This document shows positions 54,001 through 62,488 of a stretch of 64,000 nt of DNA, piece by piece. The first letter of the stretch is position 1; each line of letters begins with the position of its first letter. Made by a program: the position numbers and the translations under genes. The notes below the pieces were generated by a model, which saw nothing but the letters and a program-made list of their open reading frames with translations, was not told the DNA's origin and did no database searches. Origin of the DNA: Candidatus Nitrosocosmicus agrestis (GTDB lineage Archaea > Thermoproteota > Nitrososphaeria > Nitrososphaerales > Nitrososphaeraceae); assembly GCF_008389435.1 (NCBI RefSeq), contig NZ_VUYS01000006.1:104615-168614 (forward strand), written 5' to 3'.

Positions 54001-54351
54001 TTATGACTCATTGTTTTTTACCAGTCCTGTAGCCAATTCAATTTCATAGACATCAGCATATTTCTTTCCATTCTCCAAGTTATTTTGTACTCTTTCAAAT
54101 ACATCATTAATCCTATTTCCCATTGCGGGAGACCTACTGTTCAAATGATTCTTTATCTCTTCTTTGGATGCAGGAAATGACAATCCTTCAAGTAAATTGG
54201 CCAGTTTAGCTGCTGTATTCCTTTTGGTGACTTCATTAGTAGCTGGAGAATCTGTTCGCTCACCCGCTCTTGAATATTCGCTATCTTCTCCTGTTTTCTT
54301 TGAATCAGTATAATTTCCGCCTGTTCTAATTAAATCAGACAATTTAATCAA
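54001..54351 (-). CDS. DUF2795-like protein, paralogue B
   Basis: The 116-residue protein starts at TTG 54351. A disordered, charged N-terminus leads to LANLLEGLSFPASKEEIKNHL, the DUF2795-like core, and a C-terminal helical/strand segment (NRINDVFERVQNNLENGKKY, YEIELATGLV). The FPASKEE motif is closer to the family consensus than in paralogue A. Both genes share orientation and a gene-poor region; both are likely in-family regulators or accessory proteins of unknown role. Confidence 0.72.
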   Translation of the reverse strand: MIKLSDLIRTGGNYTDSKKTGEDSEYSRAGERTDSPATNEVTKRNTAAKLANLLEGLSFPASKEEIKNHLNSRSPAMGNRINDVFERVQNNLENGKKYADVYEIELATGLVKNNES

Positions 54352-55432
54352 ACTTATGAGACATAGTAATTAAAGCCGATACAATTTACTCTAAAGCCGA
54401 GATTCTTCTCAATTTAAAATTGTAGAGTACCAAACTAACTTTCCCTTAAAAATAGATATGATCATGTTGATCAAAGTATTTAATTCAAATAATTTCAATT
54501 CCAATTAAACGGGCCAAAAAACCTATGTAAAACTTTTTAAATTATTGAGTCAGATTCGGTCATTAACATTATTTAGTTGATTAATGAAATCAGATTAATT
54601 AACATGCTTTTTCTTTAGGGGGTCAAGCCACTCTATCGTAGCCTAATTTTAAATATTTGAAATTATATCGAGAGTACGAGTCCCCTGTGTAAACCCCCAA
54701 GCATCGATAACAGTCCATAAACAACAAAAACACCAATTTTTATCACTTGAATTCTTTTTTATCAATTTTTTGAAGGACAGCTTGCTTGATTCCTACTTTA
54801 GGCGACTAGCAATTACATTCGGCAAGATCCTTAACCCTATAATCAAATAAATTCATATATACATATTGAAATCATGGCATAATCATTTTTAACATATTAT
54901 TATAATTTGTTAATTATTTAGTATCACTATACCAATCCGCGGTATAATAATGTGTTAAGAAGTAAGGATCAAAAGATTAGTTTCTGGTGCTCCTTACTTC
55001 TTAGATCAAATGCACCATAATAAACTCTGATGTATCAGAAAATTAGATTTTTAGACACGGGTAATCCTCTGTTAAAATTACCATTATTAAGAAATTGTTA
55101 ATGTCACATTAATACACATAATTTGTTATAGAATCCTGAATTTGCGAGGTTAAAATTGTCCAATTTGAATACTATTGTCCTTTTTCCAGGGTGCATTAAA
55201 ATAACATCTCAATAACACAGTTGGTCAAGACAAATATCAACTGAAATAAAAAGTCACACAAATCGAAGTGGTTAGAACTACAAAAGTTAATGTAACATTT
55301 ACTGAAAAGCGATCTGACTAAAATACGTGGTCCTAGGTAGTAGCAAAGTTTCAAATTAGCATTAGTTGAGTATAAAAATTCTGGTGCGAGATAGAAGTTC
55401 ATCATAATGGTTAAATACATTATAATACAGTA
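54352..55432. other. Gene-poor region with hairpins
   Basis: About 1.1 kb. It holds a G-rich/C-rich pair (GGGGGT at 54618-54623 with ACCCCC at 54693-54698), a short hairpin TATACC/GGTATA (54928-54946) and a perfect 13-bp inverted repeat (54956-55003). No coding frame is convincing. Confidence 0.45.
54956..55003. repeat. Perfect 13-bp inverted repeat
   Basis: TAAGAAGTAAGGA (54956-54968) is the reverse complement of TCCTTACTTCTTA (54991-55003), with a 22-nt loop. It is in a gene-poor region, 10 bp after the TATACC/GGTATA hairpin. It may be an RNA stem, a binding site or an end of a mobile fragment. Confidence 0.7.
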
Positions 55433-55838
55433 AAGTTTAAGATAAAATATTCATCTCATGCAGTAATCGTAGTAGATGATGAGTTGGAATTGGCTAGTCT
55501 ATTTAAGGAATACCTGGTTAAGATAGGATATGAGGTAATTTCCTTTACAGACCCTGCATTGGCACTGGATTACTTTAAGAAAAGTTCTAAAGACTTTTTT
55601 AATACTTACTGATTTAAGAATGCCAGCAATGTCTGGAATTGATTTGGCGTATGAAATAAGAAAACACGATCCGAATGTGGCAATAATGTTAATCACTGCA
55701 TTTCTTACTGATGATTTGAAACTCAACTAAAAATTTAATTCAGTAAAATTTTGTAACGTCATAGAAAAGCCAGTTAAATTTGCGAAATTAAGAGAAACAA
55801 TTCATTCAGTTTTGCAACCTAACATAAAAGTCGGTTAA
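55433..55838 (+). pseudogene. Decayed response-regulator receiver
   Basis: Read across three frames this is a full CheY-like receiver. VIVVDDELELASLFKEYL gives the acidic pair, then IGYEVISFTDPALALDYFKK. After a frameshift within a T run near 55592-55598 it continues LILTDLRMPAMSGIDLAYEI with the phosphorylatable Asp and LITAF. An in-frame stop follows, then VIEKPVKFAKLRETI with the conserved Lys-Pro. No proper start codon lies upstream (the frame begins after a stop, with ATA). All signature residues survive, so decay looks recent. Confidence 0.85.
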
Positions 55839-56369
55839 CTATTTCATGGAAATTCCACTTTACAACAGTAACTGAGCGCAGTTCTTAAAAGAAGTGTATA
55901 CATTTCAAGAAGGATTCTGATTAAATGGTTTGTTAGAACAGCAAATCATTGTCAAAAAATGTATGCGTCATTATTTTTTGATGTATTTTCTGAATCGGCC
56001 CAAAAAGTCTATAAACTTTCTCTTGCCTTTTTCATTATTTTCAAATGTTTCACTCATAGTATGAATCCTTATGATAGAACAACACTTATTACAATGTTAT
56101 TTTGTAATCTCGCATTATTGCAGTTAATCCTTAATACAATGCTGATGGTAATTGTCTACAACAATTGATGCTTACAAACTAAATTAGTCTATTACTTTAA
56201 TTAGGTATGACTACGTAGAATTGTTAGGTATGTATTTGCCAAGACTAAAAATATATTATTAAATTTCCTAGAGCTTTTACAAATTTTACAAATTTGACAA
56301 ACAGAAATTTGAAAATATAGTCTAAGAAATAAAACCTAATTGTAATTTAATGGTTGCCTGGTTGCAAAA
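55839..56369. other. Intergenic, no gene seen
   Basis: About 530 bp. A 69-residue plus-strand frame (55959-56168) has hydrophobic stretches but no features beyond composition. I do not accept it. Confidence 0.4.
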
Positions 56370-56663
56370 TTAGTAAAAAGAAGTAATAACGACAGACCTA
56401 GATCGACTATAAAGAGAGATTTTTCTCTTTTGCTTCTTTCTCAAGGCATGCCTTAGTTTAGACAAATGCTTAATTTTGTCTTGTTTAATTTCCTTCCAGA
56501 CGGCTACTAGGTTATCCTTACCCTCATTCTGAGCATCTTCAATGTACTTGTCTGCTGTGCTATACAAAAAATCTGCATCTTTGCCCATAGAAGACAAAAT
56601 ATTGTATACTGAATTTTTCAATTTTACTGTACCCTGCGGATTTGCTTCCCCAACAGTAGTCAA
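56370..56663 (-). CDS. Small helical hypothetical protein
   Basis: The 97-residue protein is predicted all-helical: VYNILSSMGKDADFLYSTADKYIEDA, then LVAVWKEIKQDKIKHLSKLRHALRKK, with a basic, Lys/Arg-rich C-terminus. The helices resemble a four-helix cap, but the metal ligands of ferritin-like proteins are not clear. The start TTG 56663 lies 25 bp after a TTATATAG element, which supports it. A palindrome (56719-56734) sits upstream of that promoter. Function unknown. Confidence 0.6.
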   Translation of the reverse strand: MTTVGEANPQGTVKLKNSVYNILSSMGKDADFLYSTADKYIEDAQNEGKDNLVAVWKEIKQDKIKHLSKLRHALRKKQKRKISLYSRSRSVVITSFY

Positions 56664-56718
56664 TAATGCAATTTTGGTAACATACTATATAACAATCTAA
56701 TTTTTTGTCGAGGAGCTT

Positions 56719-56734
56719 AATCGATGTATCGATT
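56719..56734. promoter_or_regulatory. Perfect palindrome upstream of the 56663 promoter
   Basis: AATCGAT-GT-ATCGATT is a perfect inverted repeat, about 30 bp upstream of the TATA element of the minus-strand gene. Spacing is typical of an activator or repressor site. No factor is known. Confidence 0.4.
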
Positions 56735-57244
56735 TAATAGATAAAGAATTGCTCAAAAAGAAATATAAGCCTCAATGAGTTTTTGAACAAAGAATTAATT
56801 ATTATTTTACAATTTTTAGTTATCTGTATTGCTTGCATGACCATTTTAATCAGAAAATACCTAAGGACGGGTTTTTTATTCTGCGTCTAACCAACTAGAT
56901 TATATAACTTTCATGGTGCTATACAAAGGTTTCCAGCTTTAAACAATTCATATCCAAATAATGACTTGGATTTTGTTACTAACAATTTCTGATTAGGTGT
57001 GCCACCCTATCTAAAAAGTAAAAGAAATTAATTATTATTCAAAATTAGGAGTAAACCCAAAACACTGAGTGAGGAGCCATTAGTAAAAAATCAGGTGAGA
57101 CGAATTTGAAATTATGATAAAATAAATTTGTTAAATGTTTTCAAATGTTATTATAGGGTATTTTCTCAATCATCCGGTAGGTTCAAAATTTTATATAATA
57201 TATAATATATAATATTTGATTTCCATAAAACAAAGAATAGCAAT
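56735..57244. other. Intergenic, no gene seen
   Basis: About 510 bp. The end (57190-57215) is a TATATAATATATAATATA-type stretch with the promoter of the HAD gene. No gene is seen. Confidence 0.4.
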
Positions 57245-57946
57245 TTGCGTGCGATATTGTTTGACATGGACGGGGTGTTGATAGATGCGATGCCATACCA
57301 TGCAGAAGCATTTAAGAGAGCTTTTAAAGAGGTGATTGATCTAGATATTGATACTAGAGATATCTATTTGCTTGAGGGAATGCCAGGCGCTGATCTCATC
57401 AAACAAATACTGAAAAAAAATATGCAGTATGACAATGATGAGAAAGTGATAAAGTCAATTAGCCAAAGGAAAAAAGAGCTGTTTCAGCAAAATGAAAAAT
57501 CCAAACCATTTGAAGGTGTTTTTGAATTAATTCAATCCTTGAAATTAGCCAATTGTTTAAAGGCGGTTGTAAGCGGAGCCTCATCACATGAAGTCAAAAC
57601 TCTACTTGAAAAAAATGGTTTGATAGATAATTTCGATTTGATTGTTACTGGTGACGATTTATCAGAGGGTAAACCCAGTCCTCAGCCTTTTAACAAAGCT
57701 TTAGAGAAATTCGGTCTTGAGGCAAAAGACGCTCTAGTAGTCGAAAATTCGCCTATCGGAGTAGATTCTGCAATGAAAGCGGGCATAAATTATATGGTAA
57801 TACTAAATAACACACCTCTGAGTCTAAAAGACTTTACGGGTTTATCTCAAGATGAAAAGGTTGTATCAAAAAAAATGTTTAGAGACATTAAAACTGCGAG
57901 TCCTACAATATTAAATTGGTGCAGAAATTTAAATAACAATACTTGA
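57245..57946 (+). CDS. HAD-superfamily phosphatase/phosphomutase
   Basis: The 233-residue protein has motif I FDMDGVLIDA, motif II VVSGASSHE, a Lys in SEGKPSPQPF and motif IV VVENSPIGVDSAMKAG. The helical cap sits after motif I. This resembles beta-phosphoglucomutase-like HAD enzymes. It dephosphorylates or isomerises a sugar phosphate, and the substrate cannot be told. The start is TTG 57245, directly before RAILFDMDG. Confidence 0.88.
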   Translation: MRAILFDMDGVLIDAMPYHAEAFKRAFKEVIDLDIDTRDIYLLEGMPGADLIKQILKKNMQYDNDEKVIKSISQRKKELFQQNEKSKPFEGVFELIQSLKLANCLKAVVSGASSHEVKTLLEKNGLIDNFDLIVTGDDLSEGKPSPQPFNKALEKFGLEAKDALVVENSPIGVDSAMKAGINYMVILNNTPLSLKDFTGLSQDEKVVSKKMFRDIKTASPTILNWCRNLNNNT

Positions 57947-58179
57947 TAAGAACAGAATATCAAGAATCTTATCGAAAAAAGTTGTTCGCAAAATGTCAGT
58001 CCTAAACTGAAAAGCCAACATGATGTAATTAATCATTATGGTATAATAGTCAGAATCTTCCTCTTAAAGAAATTATTTTAAGTGTTAAGATAAATATGAT
58101 AGGTTATCCCTTGCCTCATTTCAAATAATGGAGCGCAGGCTATAAATCCCTGTTAAAAATTATTAGAATAAAAATTCAA

Positions 58180-58947
58180 ATGAATGAAGCACTAATCTTT
58201 GATAAGATCTCAAAATTTTTGTTACATGAAGTTAAAGAGAGGAATGCTAACTGTGTGGTTATTGGGATAAGTGGAGGAATAGATTCTACAGTAGCGGCGT
58301 TTGTAGCTGCAAAATCACTTGGGCCAAAAAAGGTTCTTGGATTAATGATCCCAGACTATTCAGTTACACCCAAAGTAGACGTCAAAGATGGTATCGAAAT
58401 ATCGAAACAGTTAGGTATTAATTATAAGTTAATAGATATCACAAAGGGTAAAAAAATTCTACTGAAAGGATTTCCAAACAATCGCCTTGCACGAGGCAAC
58501 TTTTTGGTGAGACTCAGGATGTCTATTCTGTATTACTATGCAGCCGCAAAAAGTGGTCTCGTTTTAGGGACTGCAGATAAAAGTGAATTGCAACTAGGAT
58601 ACTTTACAAAACACGGAGATGGCGGAGCAGATATTTTTCCAATCGCAGATCTCTACAAAACAGAGATAAGGGAATTTGCCAAATACCTTGGCGTTCCATC
58701 CAGAATAATAGAAAAAGTTAGTAGTGCGCGGATCTGGAAGGGTCAGACTGCAGAGGGAGAAATAGGAGTAAACTATGAAACGATTGATAAAATTTTAAAG
58801 AATATTCCAGTTGATAGTATTTCTATCAAATCCAAACTTCCCAAAATTCAAAATGTAAAGGATAAGGAAATTAGATTGGTGGTAGAATGGATTGAGAGTA
58901 ACAGACACAAACATGAATTAGAACTCCCTATTTGTAAATTATCATAA
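58180..58947 (+). CDS. nadE: NH3-dependent NAD+ synthetase
   Basis: The 255-residue amidotransferase-type synthetase makes NAD+ from nicotinate adenine dinucleotide using ammonia and ATP. IGISGGIDSTVA is the pyrophosphatase loop, GTADKSELQLGYFTKHGDGGADIFPI the acceptor and NaAD-binding region, and VPSRIIEKVSSARIWKGQT closes the active site. There is no glutaminase domain, so it uses free ammonia. Length is normal for this form. Confidence 0.95.
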   Translation: MNEALIFDKISKFLLHEVKERNANCVVIGISGGIDSTVAAFVAAKSLGPKKVLGLMIPDYSVTPKVDVKDGIEISKQLGINYKLIDITKGKKILLKGFPNNRLARGNFLVRLRMSILYYYAAAKSGLVLGTADKSELQLGYFTKHGDGGADIFPIADLYKTEIREFAKYLGVPSRIIEKVSSARIWKGQTAEGEIGVNYETIDKILKNIPVDSISIKSKLPKIQNVKDKEIRLVVEWIESNRHKHELELPICKLS

Positions 58948-59245
58948 ATCCCTTGTTATTGGATAAGTCGCATTATTAACCAATAATAGTTTGTGTTACA
59001 TTTTTTTATCATATTAGCGAGTATAAAAAGTATATTAACTTAGTTTTTCTCAAAAATGATATATATTTCTAACTGCCATAAAGCAAATAATCCAAGAGGT
59101 CATCACATGATTGGCTCTACTTTTTAGAGTAGTCTTTTCATTTTAGCACAAATAGGTAATCTTAATAAAGTTATGCGCAAATCAATTCATTATCAGTTAA
59201 TAATTCAATTAGGATGTTTATAATATTTGTGAACTATAACTTAGT

Positions 59246-59695
59246 ATGACAAATAATAATAATAATGATAACGATAATCTAGATAAGCAGGCCATTATTA
59301 ATGGTCTGAATGAAGATCTGAGTCGCGAATATAAAGCTATAATCCAGTATGTTGTCTTCAGTTCTACATTAAAGGGTGCTGAGTATGGAAACATCGCTGA
59401 ACAATTGGAAAAACATGCATCCGATGAACTAAATCACGCTCTCAAAATATCCAAGCAGATAGACTATCTTGGTGGAACACCTACTATTCAGGTAAAAGAA
59501 GTTGAGAGTTCAAAAGATTCCAAGAAAATGTTGGAAATTGATCTCAAGTCTGAACAGGAAACAGTTAGAAACTATAGGGATAGAATTAGACAAGCCGAAC
59601 GTGCTGGTGAATTTGCACTTTCTGAGGTTTTGAGAGAGATCATTGCTACTGAACAAGACCATGAAATAGATCTTAAAGATGCTTTAGGATTATAA
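59246..59695 (+). CDS. Bacterioferritin/Dps-like ferritin
   Basis: The 149-residue protein has an N-terminal Asn/Asp-rich tail and then a four-helix bundle: EYKAIIQYVVFSSTLKG, EQLEKHASDELNHALKISKQI and SEVLREIIATEQDHEIDL. The ExxH pair (DELNH) and EQDHE fit the diiron ferroxidase ligands. It should store or detoxify iron. No haem-binding Met is obvious, so it is a bacterioferritin-like protein in the general sense. A CorA gene follows after 28 bp. Confidence 0.8.
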   Translation: MTNNNNNDNDNLDKQAIINGLNEDLSREYKAIIQYVVFSSTLKGAEYGNIAEQLEKHASDELNHALKISKQIDYLGGTPTIQVKEVESSKDSKKMLEIDLKSEQETVRNYRDRIRQAERAGEFALSEVLREIIATEQDHEIDLKDALGL

Positions 59696-59723
59696 TAATT
59701 AAAAACTCCCCATTAGAACATTT

Positions 59724-60737
59724 TTGTCAGAAACTCGGTTTATCTATTATAACTCCTCAGGCATAGTTTACTTGGGCAACAAAGCAAATTCTTCACTAAA
59801 AGATTGTAATTTATGGATTGATATAGTCGATCCTTCAGAATTTGATTTTAAATTTCTCGAAAGCGAATTTGAAATAGATAGTGATACTATTCAGCTTATT
59901 AGACAAGGAGCGAAAAGAGCTCAAGTACGCATCCTTGATAAATACATATTTGGTATTTATCTAGATATTAGATACAAGACCTTTAAGAAGCTACTAATAG
60001 AAGGAATATACACTTATTTAGGAAAGGATTGGATGATCACAATTCATTCTTCGGATGTAAATATCCTTTCTTCGATAAAGCATACAATGGAGAAAAAAAA
60101 TAAGAGAATTCTTGAAGCAAGTATTGAGGCACTTTATTTTGTCCTTGTAGATGAAATTATTGGCAGATATGAGCAATTGTTAACTTCGATTGAAATTACT
60201 ATAACCGATTTTGAGCAGGAATCTCTTTATGAGAAAAGCTCAGAAGAAATGCTAGATTATTTAGACATGATAACAAGACAATTGATTATTTTAAGAAGAC
60301 ATTTCTGGTACACAAGAGATGTAATTAACTATCAGTTACACATGGAAGAACAAAACAAAGATTTGAAATACTTGAAGATTATTTATGATAACATTACACA
60401 ATTAATAGATTTAATAGAATCTTACGGAGATACAATTAACTCCACCAGAGATCTCTATTTGGCAAATATTTCGCTGCGATTAAATGACACAATGAGAATT
60501 CTTACGATTTTCAGCGTGGTCTTGCTACCACTAACATTAATTGCTGGAATATATGGAATGAACGGTTTAGACTTGACAAAAATAGATCACCTTCCTTCAG
60601 GGCTCTTAGATGTACTCATTACAATGATTGTCATTTCGGTTGTGTTATTGTTGTACTTTAGGCACAAGAAATGGATAATGGTAAGCAAACCTGTTAAGGT
60701 CTTAAATTCAATTCAATTTCGCACCTCACGGGTTTAA
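59724..60737 (+). CDS. CorA-family magnesium/divalent cation channel
   Basis: The 337-residue protein has a large cytosolic N-terminal domain and two C-terminal membrane helices. The first ends with the YGMNG signature, which forms the selectivity filter, followed by a short loop and the second helix. The C-terminal tail is basic. This is CorA or the related ZntB type; the YGMNG motif fits CorA. The start is TTG 59724. It may be co-transcribed with the ferritin-like gene, 28 bp upstream, which would link metal uptake and storage. Confidence 0.9.
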   Translation: MSETRFIYYNSSGIVYLGNKANSSLKDCNLWIDIVDPSEFDFKFLESEFEIDSDTIQLIRQGAKRAQVRILDKYIFGIYLDIRYKTFKKLLIEGIYTYLGKDWMITIHSSDVNILSSIKHTMEKKNKRILEASIEALYFVLVDEIIGRYEQLLTSIEITITDFEQESLYEKSSEEMLDYLDMITRQLIILRRHFWYTRDVINYQLHMEEQNKDLKYLKIIYDNITQLIDLIESYGDTINSTRDLYLANISLRLNDTMRILTIFSVVLLPLTLIAGIYGMNGLDLTKIDHLPSGLLDVLITMIVISVVLLLYFRHKKWIMVSKPVKVLNSIQFRTSRV

Positions 60738-60888
60738 TTTGTAAACCAAGAAGATTGTGTGGATTGAAATTTATGAAATTTTGTACAAAGATGAATAACA
60801 GTCGAAAAATTTAAGATATAAATTTTGTGTGTCTAGAACTTATCCGCAACTACGATCAAATGATTTATTGAAAATGTGTTTAATTACA

Positions 60889-61203
60889 TTAGTTACCGTC
60901 AACCAGAATTAATTCGTTATTTATCTGAATGGCAAGACTCTTTTGATTTAGCTGAGTTCTTATGCAATTAGCTTGTTCGATAATTTTATTTTCATCCAAA
61001 ATATCGAGATGCACTTCAGCCATGACATATTTAGCAGGTTCGATTTTATTTTCAAAGTATCCATCGAATTCTATTAATGACATCCCTTGAAATTCAGCCG
61101 ACAGTTGCTTAATGACTTCGAGATATCCTTCTACTCTAGGTAAATAGTATTTGAGCGAATTTTTTAACTTTTTTATCTTAAAACTGCCACAGTCCATTTG
61201 CAT
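60889..61203 (-). CDS. Hypothetical protein
   Basis: About 104 residues. I set the start at ATG 61203; a further ATG at 61197 and a TTG at 61224 are in frame. The protein has a basic segment (FKIKKLKNSLKYYLPRVEG), then a beta-rich part (MSLIEFDGYFENKIEP, YVMAEVHLDIL) and a helix (IEQANCIRTQLN). I do not recognise a family. It lies opposite to, and between, corA and the SDR gene. Confidence 0.5.
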   Translation of the reverse strand: MQMDCGSFKIKKLKNSLKYYLPRVEGYLEVIKQLSAEFQGMSLIEFDGYFENKIEPAKYVMAEVHLDILDENKIIEQANCIRTQLNQKSLAIQINNELILVDGN

Positions 61204-61541
61204 ACAAGTACAATTTAATATCAAAGGATTTATAGAGTGTCCAATTAGCGTTACTGCTGTCAGAGCCTTTCATTGTATATTGAGAAAGGTCGATTGATTT
61301 GGATTATATTCCATTTTCACATTTAAATCAAGCACAAACAAAATTGCTATCTAATGGCTAGTTTAAAGGAACTGAATTCAATTAAAAAAATCGAATTTCA
61401 AACTTATATCATGATACGGTGTTTTTTTGCTTAACGATAATTTAATCTCAAAAGTCTTAACTTCACTTATTTGAAAAATATAACGGTATCACCTATATCA
61501 AAGAGGATAAATTATGTAAGAATTTATTAGAATTGGTTAGC

Positions 61542-62420
61542 ATGTCACTTAAAGGCAAGGTAGTATTAGTTACAGGCTCAAGCAAAGGGATTGGGTTTGA
61601 AATAGCTAGGGAATTCGCTGAGAACAAAAATTCTAATGTTATTTTGTGTTCTAGGAGCATAGGGCAATGTGACTCTGCTGTCAAAAGGATTAAAGGTTCC
61701 ACATTTTCCTTTGAAGTTGACGTAGCAGATGACTCTAGCGTTGAAAAATTCATAAAAAAAATTAGTGACAAATTCGACAGGGTCGATGTACTTGTAAATA
61801 ACTCAGGCTATCCTTACGATAGTTTATTATGGAATAAAAAGCCCCACGAAGTAACGATCTCAGAATTAGAAAGAGTATTATCAGTGGATCTTCTAGGTTC
61901 AGTAAGGCTGTCTAGAGCCATAATCCCATTAATGTTACGATCAAAGGCAACTTATAATGGTGACTCTCCAGCTGATCTGCATAAACCTATAGCCAACCCA
62001 CTTAATAACAAAATTGAAGACACCACTCATGTATCGAATAGTCTTAAAAAAAATTATCCGAAACTGCGAGGTGGGGTAATTATAACCATATCTTCAACTC
62101 CAGCAATATCCGGTCAGCCTGGAGGTTTTCCATATTCTATAGCCAAAGCTGGAAACATAGCACTTACAAAATGTATAGCCAAGGAATATGGACAGTATAA
62201 CATCAGAGCGTATTCACTTGCCCTTGGGAATATTTCGACTAAAGCTACTATAAATTCACTACCCGAAAGTATGATTATCAAAGCAGCAAAAGAGTCACCT
62301 ATGAATAGATGGGGCGATCCTATAGAGGTAGCAAAAGTTGCCACATCGATAGCCGAGGAGGATTTTTCTTTCGCAAATGGGAATACAATTGTTATTGATG
62401 GTGGAACCATTATTTTATAG
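61542..62420 (+). CDS. Short-chain dehydrogenase/reductase
   Basis: The product is about 292 residues. VVLVTGSSKGIGFEIAREF is the cofactor-binding motif, NNSG the stabilising Asn segment, and PYSIAKAG the catalytic YxxxK. The C-terminus is normal for SDR, with an insert of about 40 residues before the TISSTP segment. I prefer ATG 61542; TTG 61533 would add three residues. NAD(P) specificity and substrate are unknown. Confidence 0.88.
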   Translation: MSLKGKVVLVTGSSKGIGFEIAREFAENKNSNVILCSRSIGQCDSAVKRIKGSTFSFEVDVADDSSVEKFIKKISDKFDRVDVLVNNSGYPYDSLLWNKKPHEVTISELERVLSVDLLGSVRLSRAIIPLMLRSKATYNGDSPADLHKPIANPLNNKIEDTTHVSNSLKKNYPKLRGGVIITISSTPAISGQPGGFPYSIAKAGNIALTKCIAKEYGQYNIRAYSLALGNISTKATINSLPESMIIKAAKESPMNRWGDPIEVAKVATSIAEEDFSFANGNTIVIDGGTIIL

Positions 62421-62488
62421 AATATTCAAAGATGATCTCAGCTATTGGTGTAATTTAGTTTCCAACGGTTTTTAATGACTGCGAATTC

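Noticed and set aside
55959..56168. 69-residue hydrophobic frame
   Set aside because: A/T-rich composition gives hydrophobic residues by chance; no promoter or motif.
57190..57215. TATAATATA microsatellite as a repeat element
   Set aside because: Too short and typical of archaeal promoters in this A/T-rich genome.
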